64,000 nucleotides of DNA from Magnetovibrio sp. PR-2 (lineage in GTDB: Bacteria > Pseudomonadota > Alphaproteobacteria > Rhodospirillales > Magnetovibrionaceae). A model generated the notes under the pieces. The model was given only the letters and a program-made list of their open reading frames with translations. It did no database searches and was not told the DNA's origin. Position 1 is the first letter of the stretch; every line of letters begins with the position of its first letter. The stretch is taken from the NCBI RefSeq assembly GCF_036689815.1, contig NZ_JBAHUR010000010.1, positions 11,194 to 75,193 of the forward strand, read 5' to 3'. Below are positions 58,167-64,000 of this stretch, piece after piece. The position numbers and the translations under genes were made by a program.

Positions 58167-60164
58167 ATGATTGTAGAGCTTGGCCACTTCCTGTTGATCT
58201 TGGGGCTGATGGTCGCCCTGTTCCAAACCGTTGTGCCCCTGGTGGGGGCCGCGCGCGGCAATGCCCAGTGGATGAATTTGGCTGGACCGGCTGCCATCGC
58301 GCAGGCGCTGTTTGCGACGCTGTCGTTTTTGGCCCTGACGTATGCCTATGTGGTGTCCGATTTTTCGGTCCTGAACGTGGCGGCAAACTCGCATTCGACC
58401 AAACCGATGCTCTATAAAATTTCGGGCGTGTGGGGCAACCACGAAGGCTCGATGATGTTGTGGGTGTTGATCTTGGCGTTTTACGGCTTGGCCGTGGCCG
58501 CGTTTGGCCGCAACTTGCCGCCCAGCCTGCGTGCGCGGGTTTTGGGTATCCAAGCGATGATCGCGCTGGGCTTTTATCTGTTTATCTTGCTCACCTCCAA
58601 CCCGTTTGTGCGCGTATTTCCGCCGCCTATGGACGGCAACGGTCTAAACCCGTTGCTGCAAGACCCGGGATTGGCGTTCCACCCACCGTTCTTGTATCTG
58701 GGCTATGTGGGCTTCTCCATTGCGTTCTCGTTTGCCATTGCCGCTTTGATCGAAGGCCGTGTGGACGCTGCGTGGGCGCGTTGGGTGCGTCCGTGGACCT
58801 TGGCCGCTTGGGGCTTTTTGACCGTCGGCATCGTGCTGGGGTCTTGGTGGGCGTATTATGAGCTCGGCTGGGGTGGCTGGTGGTTCTGGGACCCGGTTGA
58901 AAACGCATCGTTCATGCCGTGGTTGGTGGGCACGGCTTTGCTGCACAGCTCCATCGTTGTGGAAAAACGCAACACCTTGAAGGGCTGGACGATCTTTTTG
59001 AGCATCGTGGCGTTTTCGTTCTCTTTGCTGGGCACCTTTATTGTGCGCTCGGGCGTATTGTCCTCGGTGCACTCGTTTGCCTCCGACCCCGCGCGCGGTG
59101 TGTTTATCTTGGCGCTGTTGCTGTTGGTCGTGGGCGGTTCGTTCACCCTGTTTGCCTTGCGTGGCCCGCAGTTGAAGGCAGGCGGTTTGTTCCAGCCGGT
59201 CTCGCGTGAAGGCTCGTTGCTGATGAACAATCTGCTGATGACCGTGGCGGCTGCCGTGGTGTTGTTGGGCACGTTGTATCCGCTGTTCTTGGATGCCTTG
59301 GGTGGCGGCAAAGTCTCCGTCGGTCCGCCTTTCTTCAACTCGGTCTTTATCCCGCTGATGGTGCCCATGGTCGTCGTTATGGCGTTTGGGCCCTTGATGT
59401 CGTGGAAACGCGGCGACGTGCCGCGCGCCATGAAGCAATTGTTTGTGGCTTTGGCGGTTTCTGTCGTCACAATCTTGGTGTGTTTTGTCATCGTTGATAC
59501 GGACAGCGTTCTGTCCGTGCTGGGCACGGGGTTATCGGCGTGGTTGGTTGTGGGCACGCTCACGGAAATTGCCGTGCGCATTAAGTTGTTCAAAACCGAC
59601 TTTGGTTCCAGCCTGCGTCGTTTGGGTAGTCTTCCGCGCTCCAGCTGGGGCATGACGTGCGCGCACGTGGGCCTTGGTATCGCCATTGCGGGCATGATCG
59701 GTTCCACCGTTTGGCGGGTGGAAAGCATCCAAGTGATGAAGGTCAACGACTCCATCGATTTGGCGGGTTTCACTTACACCCTTCGCGGTGTGCGCGATGT
59801 GCAAGGCCCGAACTATGTGGCCCAAGCGGGCGCTGTTGAGGTTTCGCAAAACGGCGAACACTACACGTATCTCTATCCGGAAAACCGCATCTATAAGGTC
59901 GAGGCTCGTCCCACGACCGAAGCGGCCATTCAGACCATGTTTTTCCAAGATCTCTACGTTGCTTTGGGCAACAAGGAAGAAAATGGAGACGGTTACGTGG
60001 TGCGGATTTACAACAACCCGTTGGTTTTGTGGTTGTGGCTGGGGTCCAGCATGTTGGTGTTGGGTTCCCTCATCAGCTTGACCGACCGCCGTCATCGCAT
60101 CGGTGCGCCGGAAAAATCCAAGGCCAAGCCCAAACCCAATGCCCAAGCCGCCCCGGCTGAATAA
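58167..60164 (+). CDS. ccmF: Heme lyase subunit CcmF
   Basis: Attaches heme to apocytochrome c together with CcmH and CcmI. The 665-residue membrane protein has many helices and the WWD domain (WGGWWFWDPVENASFMPWL). Conserved His residues occur in GVWGNHEGSMMLW and in LLHSSIVVEKR. Confidence 0.96.
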   Translation: MIVELGHFLLILGLMVALFQTVVPLVGAARGNAQWMNLAGPAAIAQALFATLSFLALTYAYVVSDFSVLNVAANSHSTKPMLYKISGVWGNHEGSMMLWVLILAFYGLAVAAFGRNLPPSLRARVLGIQAMIALGFYLFILLTSNPFVRVFPPPMDGNGLNPLLQDPGLAFHPPFLYLGYVGFSIAFSFAIAALIEGRVDAAWARWVRPWTLAAWGFLTVGIVLGSWWAYYELGWGGWWFWDPVENASFMPWLVGTALLHSSIVVEKRNTLKGWTIFLSIVAFSFSLLGTFIVRSGVLSSVHSFASDPARGVFILALLLLVVGGSFTLFALRGPQLKAGGLFQPVSREGSLLMNNLLMTVAAAVVLLGTLYPLFLDALGGGKVSVGPPFFNSVFIPLMVPMVVVMAFGPLMSWKRGDVPRAMKQLFVALAVSVVTILVCFVIVDTDSVLSVLGTGLSAWLVVGTLTEIAVRIKLFKTDFGSSLRRLGSLPRSSWGMTCAHVGLGIAIAGMIGSTVWRVESIQVMKVNDSIDLAGFTYTLRGVRDVQGPNYVAQAGAVEVSQNGEHYTYLYPENRIYKVEARPTTEAAIQTMFFQDLYVALGNKEENGDGYVVRIYNNPLVLWLWLGSSMLVLGSLISLTDRRHRIGAPEKSKAKPKPNAQAAPAE

Positions 60165-60178
60165 GGGGTGAGAGTGTG

Positions 60179-60736
60179 ATGAAGAAGTTCCTGTTTTTCC
60201 TGCCGCTGCTGATTTTGTTGGTTGTCGGCGGATTTTCCGTCAAGCAGCTCTACCGCGTGCAAAGCGGTGAGACGGTGGACAAACTGCCGTCCGTGCTGAT
60301 CAACCGTCCGGTGCCGCAGTTTGATCTTGCCGCCATCCAAGGCCGTGATCGCGGTTGGGGCACGAAGGATTTGCTGGGCCAAGTCACCATCGTCAATATC
60401 TTTGGCTCTTGGTGCGTGGCCTGTCAGATCGAGCACCCCTTTTTGGTGCGCATCAAAGAGCAAAACCTGGTGCCGGTTTATGGCCTCGATTGGCGGGAGA
60501 AAAAGCCGGACGCTGGCCCGAAGTGGTTGGCGCGGTACGGTGACCCCTACACCCTGGTCGGTGACGATCCCAAATCCGTCGCTGCTATTGCGTTTGGTGT
60601 GACGGGGGCGCCCGAAAGCTTCATTGTCGATAAGAAGGGTGTGATCCGCTACAAACAAATCGGTCCCATCACGCCAGACAATTGGGCAGAAACTCTGTGG
60701 CCCTTGATCCAAAAATTGAAAGAGGAGCCAGCTTAA
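60179..60736 (+). CDS. ccmG: Thiol:disulfide oxidoreductase CcmG (DsbE)
   Basis: Reduces the cysteines of apocytochrome c before heme attachment. The 185-residue membrane-anchored thioredoxin-fold protein has GSWCVACQIEHPF (active site CVAC) and the cis-Pro region FGVTGAPESFIVD. An adjacent GTG at 60176 may serve as start. The stop overlaps the ccmH start by one base. Confidence 0.94.
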   Translation: MKKFLFFLPLLILLVVGGFSVKQLYRVQSGETVDKLPSVLINRPVPQFDLAAIQGRDRGWGTKDLLGQVTIVNIFGSWCVACQIEHPFLVRIKEQNLVPVYGLDWREKKPDAGPKWLARYGDPYTLVGDDPKSVAAIAFGVTGAPESFIVDKKGVIRYKQIGPITPDNWAETLWPLIQKLKEEPA

Positions 60737-61221
60737 TGCGGACACTCCTGTTGGCTCTGGTCGTGAGCTTTGTGCTGCCGTTTGCAGCCCAAGCTGTCGA
60801 GCCCGATGAAATCTTAAAAGACCCGGCCTTAGAAGCGCGCGCCCGTGAAGTGGGCAAGCAACTGCGCTGTGTGGTCTGTCAAAACCAAGCCATTGACGAT
60901 TCCAATGCCGAGCTGGCCCGCGACATGCGCATCTTGGTGCGCGACCGCATCACCGCAGGCGACAGCAACGACGAAGTCATGGCCTACATGGTGGATCGCT
61001 ATGGCGACTTTGTGTTGTTGGACCCGCCGTTTAAAGCCTCGACCCTGGTGTTGTGGATCGGCCCTGGTGCCATCGCTGTATTTGGTGTGTTCGCGTTGGT
61101 GATGATTTTCCGCCGCCGCAAATCCGGTGGGGGTGAGGTCGTCGCGGGTGTGCAAGCCGAACCGCTCAGCGATGATGAGCGCCGCCGCCTGGATAAACTT
61201 TTGAAGGAAAACGACGCATGA
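60736..61221 (+). CDS. ccmH: Cytochrome c maturation protein CcmH
   Basis: Apocytochrome thiol-handling subunit. The 161 residues have a signal peptide (cleavage after QA-VE), the LRCVVCQNQ motif (Cys45, Cys48), a three-helix domain and a membrane helix near LWIGPGAIAVFGVFALVMIF. The start at 60736 overlaps ccmG; the frame reaching back to 60682 is inside ccmG. Confidence 0.94.
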   Translation: MRTLLLALVVSFVLPFAAQAVEPDEILKDPALEARAREVGKQLRCVVCQNQAIDDSNAELARDMRILVRDRITAGDSNDEVMAYMVDRYGDFVLLDPPFKASTLVLWIGPGAIAVFGVFALVMIFRRRKSGGGEVVAGVQAEPLSDDERRRLDKLLKENDA

Positions 61222-62396
61222 CGCTTCTCTGGGTAGCCGTCGCGGCTTGTATTTTGGGCGCGCTCGCTTTTTTGATTGTGCCGTTGGCGCGCCGGGCGCC
61301 CGACAGCGCAGCGCCTGAACGCGCCGAGTTCGACCTGACGGTCTACAAAGACCAGCTGGGTGAGATCGAGCGCGACATGGAACGCGGTGTGTTGAGCGAA
61401 GACCAGGCCTTGGCCGCACGCACCGAAATTGAACGGCGCATGCTGGCCGCAGCCGAAGACAAAAACAGCGGTCTGGAAATCGCCGAAACGCGCGATCCGA
61501 AAATGACCCAGGCGTTGATGATTGCGATCATGGTCATCTTGCCGCTGGGCGCACTGGGCACATATTTATCCTTGGGCCAGCCATCTTTGCCGGATCAGCC
61601 CTTGGCTCAACGCCAAATGGATCAAAAACAAAGCGACATTGCCAACGCCGCCGCCAACGCCGAAGACCGCGCCCGCGCCATGCAATTGTTGAAAGATCTG
61701 GAAGAGCGTCTGGCCAAAGAGCCCAACGACGTCGAAGGCTGGCTGGTGCTGGCTGAAATCTATGAAATGGGCCAACGCTATGGCGATGCTGCTGGGGCTT
61801 ATGAAAAAGTTGCAGGCCTGACCAACCGCCATCCCCAAGCTTTGGCCGCCTGGGCGGAAGCGTTGATCATCGAAGACGGATCGGTGGTGAGCAAGTTGGC
61901 TTCGGACCTGTTGGTTGAGGTCCAAGACAAAGACCCCGCCGATCCGCGTTCCTACTTCTACTTAGCGTTGGCCAAGCAACAAAAAGACGATTTGCAAGGT
62001 GCCTTGGATGAGTATGTGGCCCTGTTGAAGGTCTCGCCGGAAAACGCCGAATGGGTGGCGCAAATCCAATCCCGTATGCAAGGCCTGGCGGCGGGGCTTG
62101 GCATTGACGTTCCCCAAGTGACCATGCTGCCGCCCATGGAGGTGGCAGAGCCTGAACCCGCCCCCGCACCTGCACCGGGGCCGACGGCGGAGCAAGTCCA
62201 AGACGCACAGCAGATGTCTGCGGAGGACCAAAACGCCATGATCCAGGCGATGGTCGAACGTTTGGCCGACAAGCTCAAAGAAAACCCCGACGACTTGGCG
62301 GGCTGGAAACGCTTGGCCCAGGCTTATCGCGTGCTGGGCAACGCCGAAGGCTTGGCCGAGGCCGAAGCCAACATCAAACGTTTGGGTGGGTCTTAA
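61218..62396 (+). CDS. ccmI: Cytochrome c maturation protein CcmI
   Basis: TPR chaperone that holds apocytochromes for the CcmFHI lyase. The 392 residues have two N-terminal membrane helices (1-25 and about 95-115), the CcmI-type DLTVYKDQLGEIERDMERGV loop, a TPR domain (VEGWLVLAEIYEMGQRYGDA) and a Pro/Ala-rich linker before the last repeat. ATGA overlap with ccmH; last gene of the operon. Confidence 0.92.
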   Translation: MTLLWVAVAACILGALAFLIVPLARRAPDSAAPERAEFDLTVYKDQLGEIERDMERGVLSEDQALAARTEIERRMLAAAEDKNSGLEIAETRDPKMTQALMIAIMVILPLGALGTYLSLGQPSLPDQPLAQRQMDQKQSDIANAAANAEDRARAMQLLKDLEERLAKEPNDVEGWLVLAEIYEMGQRYGDAAGAYEKVAGLTNRHPQALAAWAEALIIEDGSVVSKLASDLLVEVQDKDPADPRSYFYLALAKQQKDDLQGALDEYVALLKVSPENAEWVAQIQSRMQGLAAGLGIDVPQVTMLPPMEVAEPEPAPAPAPGPTAEQVQDAQQMSAEDQNAMIQAMVERLADKLKENPDDLAGWKRLAQAYRVLGNAEGLAEAEANIKRLGGS

Positions 62397-62403
62397 GCAA
62401 GAC

Positions 62404-62802
62404 CTACTGCCCCGACATATACGTTATGAAGTCGACTTTTTCTTGCGCGGTGCATTCACGTCCCAAGACGGAATTGCAGTTGCGGCGGAACCATTTTGCG
62501 ACCTTTTTGGGATCGGTGTAGCGCGCGGGCGTTTTGGACACGGCCATGGGCTCAATCACTTTGCCGGTGCGGGTCTCTCCGCTGGTGAACGGCGTTGCGC
62601 CATGGCATGTGGTGCAGCTGGGGGTCTCGGGCTTGCCGAGGCCGAACTTGGTGGTGAAGAGTTTTTGGCCGCGCGCGGCGTCACCGGACGCAGCACCTTG
62701 GGCCATAAAGCTTTGTACGATGTCGTCGCGTGGCCCGGCTTGTGCGGCTGTCGTCAAGGTGGCGACAAGCAGGGCGGCGGTGAGTGCTGTTACGATTTTC
62801 AT
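62404..62802 (-). CDS. SHP-type cytochrome c (DUF1924)
   Basis: A 132-residue periplasmic monoheme cytochrome with signal peptide (cleavage after AQA). Heme site CTTCH (Cys63, Cys66, His67). The C-terminal NCNSVLGRECTAQEK, with Asn near residue 108-110 and Cys109/Cys117 for a disulfide loop, matches SHP, the oxygen- and NO-binding cytochrome of Rhodobacter whose heme has Asn as sixth ligand. AGGAG precedes the ATG at 62802. It converges with ccmI and is divergent from a cytochrome b gene. Confidence 0.88.
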   Translation of the reverse strand: MKIVTALTAALLVATLTTAAQAGPRDDIVQSFMAQGAASGDAARGQKLFTTKFGLGKPETPSCTTCHGATPFTSGETRTGKVIEPMAVSKTPARYTDPKKVAKWFRRNCNSVLGRECTAQEKVDFITYMSGQ

Positions 62803-62935
62803 GAATTTCTCCTGCAATCATTTTGCACACCCTAACGTCGGCAAGCTGAACTCAAGCTGAAGGGGGGTGTTCAGCTTGGGTTCATATCTAGAGGCTATGA
62901 TGTCCACAGTTTAAATTCAGCCGCGGACAGAAGAG

Positions 62936-63601
62936 ATGACAACCGATCAAAGCACAAAACGCACCATCAAAGTTTGGGACATGCCCACCCGCTTTTTCCA
63001 TTGGAGCTTGGCGAGTTTAATCCTTGTCGCGTTTATCTCCGCCGAAGCGGGGGCGAGCATTTTTTGGGTGCATATTTACACGGGTACTGCCGTTTTGGGC
63101 TTGGTGGCCTTTCGCTTGGTTTGGGGTGTGTGGGGCAGCCGCTATGCGCGCTTTGACGATTTTGTACACGGGCCTGAAACCGTCGGTGACTACGCCAAAA
63201 AGCTGTTGCAGTTTCGCCCGCCCCACCACGTCGGCCACAACCCCCTGGGCGGCTGGATGGTCGTGGCGTTGCTGGCGACGGTCATGGTAATTTCCTTGTC
63301 AGGGCTGATGACGTCCGAAGACGGCTACGTTGGGCCTTTGGCCTTTATCGGGGGCGGCTGGATGGGCGAGCTGCACGAAGGCTTGGGCCATTTTTGGATC
63401 CCCCTGGTGGCATTGCATGTTGGCGGTGTTGTGGTGCACGGTTTGATCTCGCGGGAAAATTTGGTGCGTGCTATGTTCACCGGCAAGAAGCATGTGTCTG
63501 GTGATGAAGCCGACAAAGAGATCAAGCCCATCGGGTTTATCCGTCCGGCGATCGCGATTGCCATAGGCCTTGCGGTCGGCGGTTACTTCTTGTGGATATG
63601 A
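62936..63601 (+). CDS. Cytochrome b561-family membrane protein
   Basis: A 221-residue inner-membrane diheme cytochrome b with about four to five helices and heme His candidates in TRFFHWSLASL, VHIYTGTAVLGLVAFRLVWG, HNPLGGWMVVALL and LVALHVGGVVVH. It probably takes electrons from the quinone pool for the periplasmic SHP cytochrome encoded divergently. Followed with a small overlap region by the PepSY gene. Confidence 0.9.
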   Translation: MTTDQSTKRTIKVWDMPTRFFHWSLASLILVAFISAEAGASIFWVHIYTGTAVLGLVAFRLVWGVWGSRYARFDDFVHGPETVGDYAKKLLQFRPPHHVGHNPLGGWMVVALLATVMVISLSGLMTSEDGYVGPLAFIGGGWMGELHEGLGHFWIPLVALHVGGVVVHGLISRENLVRAMFTGKKHVSGDEADKEIKPIGFIRPAIAIAIGLAVGGYFLWI

Positions 63602-63609
63602 GGTGGCAT

Positions 63610-63930
63610 ATGAAATTGAGCTCTTGGATTTCGCTGGTTTTTGCAACCTGTTTCGGCGCTGCCGTCTTGGCAAGCCCCGCTGTGCAGGCGGACGGGGATA
63701 AACTGGATCAAGAACGCGCCCGCGAAGCCGTCTTGAAAGGTGAGATTGAGCCCTTGGCCAAAGCGCTGAAAGTTGTCGACAAAGAATTTGGTGGCGAAGT
63801 GATTGAGGTCGAACTGGAAGACGAATACGGCGGGTTAATCTACGAGATTAAAGTGCTGCAAAAGGATGGGCGCGTTCTTGAGGTTGAGCTGGACGCGAAG
63901 ACGTTGAAAATCTTAGACGTCGAGCATTAA
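63610..63930 (+). CDS. Exported PepSY-domain protein
   Basis: A 106-residue protein with a signal peptide (cleavage near VQA-DG) and one PepSY domain (AREAVLKGEIEPLAKALKVV, GLIYEIKVLQKDGRVLEVEL, ILDVEH). The ATG at 63610 has GAGGTGG upstream. PepSY proteins often sit beside cytochrome b561 and two-component genes, as here, and may act as sensors or inhibitors. Confidence 0.88.
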   Translation: MKLSSWISLVFATCFGAAVLASPAVQADGDKLDQERAREAVLKGEIEPLAKALKVVDKEFGGEVIEVELEDEYGGLIYEIKVLQKDGRVLEVELDAKTLKILDVEH

Positions 63931-63948
63931 AGCGGGAGGGGATCACAC

Positions 63949-64000
63949 ATGCGTGTTTTGGTGGTCGAAGACGAACAGGATTTGCGCGAACAAGTCGCAG
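63949..64000 (+). CDS. Response regulator, N-terminus only (partial)
   Basis: The window ends 52 bases into this gene. MRVLVVEDEQDLREQVA is the start of a receiver domain with the acidic pair (Glu-Asp) that binds Mg. GGGAGGGG precedes the ATG at 63949. It probably belongs to a two-component system controlling the SHP-cytochrome b genes. Confidence 0.85.
   Translation, partial: MRVLVVEDEQDLREQVA

Noticed and set aside
1-64000. Insertion sequences, prophage, CRISPR arrays or replication origin
   Set aside because: No transposase, integrase or phage genes, no regular short repeats, and no cluster of DnaA boxes seen.

Overview
The window looks like the chromosome of a free-living, respiring, motile alphaproteobacterium, most likely Rhodospirillales-like; the genus cannot be fixed from sequence alone. 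Pointers are the alphaproteobacterial gene neighbourhoods (CarD next to a 7Fe ferredoxin, a SUV3-type helicase overlapping an S4 protein, two glycosyltransferases before thrS), System I cytochrome c maturation (ccmABCDEFGHI), OxyR with rubrerythrin, CheZ and an Aer-like receptor. There are no insertion sequences, phage genes or CRISPR arrays; it reads as stable core chromosome with metabolic and stress modules between housekeeping genes.

Layout. 1-6.4 kb: malic enzyme (cut by the left edge), a small Cys-rich protein, beta-carbonic anhydrase, an alpha/beta hydrolase and two glycosyltransferases. 6.5-9.1 kb: thrS and infC (infC uses an ATC start). 9.2-12 kb: cheZ, then a TPR/glycosyltransferase-like protein with a methyltransferase. 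12-15 kb: oxyR divergent from rubrerythrin, rubredoxin and rubredoxin reductase, a complete NAD(P)H-to-peroxide electron chain. 15.1-19.5 kb: rpmI-rplT-pheS-pheT. 19.7-21.5 kb: an aerotaxis receptor split into a PAS protein and a membrane transducer. 21.6-25.5 kb: phnM-phnD-phnC-phnE behind a three-repeat Pho box. 25.6-29.4 kb: secreted DsrE-like protein, small lipoprotein, tRNA-Arg(CCT), large secreted phytase-like beta-propeller protein and a small exported protein.

29.4-34.8 kb: TetR, MMPL/RND transporter, LolA-like periplasmic protein and outer-membrane beta-barrel, reading as one envelope export module with a 27-bp palindromic operator. 34.8-38.8 kb: PagL-like deacylase, proline iminopeptidase, a degenerate nuclease-fold protein and an M48 lipoprotein protease. 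38.9-45.2 kb: CarD, FdxA, TerB-like protein, a hemerythrin-domain protein, S4 protein, SUV3-like helicase and short HPF. 45.4-48.8 kb: a diheme cytochrome c, a PQQ-type beta-propeller protein and a c4-like cytochrome, divergent from a membrane-anchored LuxR-type regulator. The order and content of its first two genes recall foxE-foxY of phototrophic Fe(II) oxidation; this is the strongest candidate for an undescribed system here.

48.9-55 kb: OFA-family MFS transporter, HtpG, small DUF3012-type lipoprotein, arsC-acr3 and a SEL1-repeat protein. 54.9-55.3 kb is a gene-free, structured stretch ending in a strong terminator, a possible small RNA. 55.3-62.4 kb is the complete ccm operon that would mature the c-type cytochromes encoded nearby. 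62.4-64 kb: an SHP-type (DUF1924) cytochrome divergent from cytochrome b561, a PepSY protein and the start of a response regulator.

All family assignments come from reading motifs in the translated sequence; no database search was possible.
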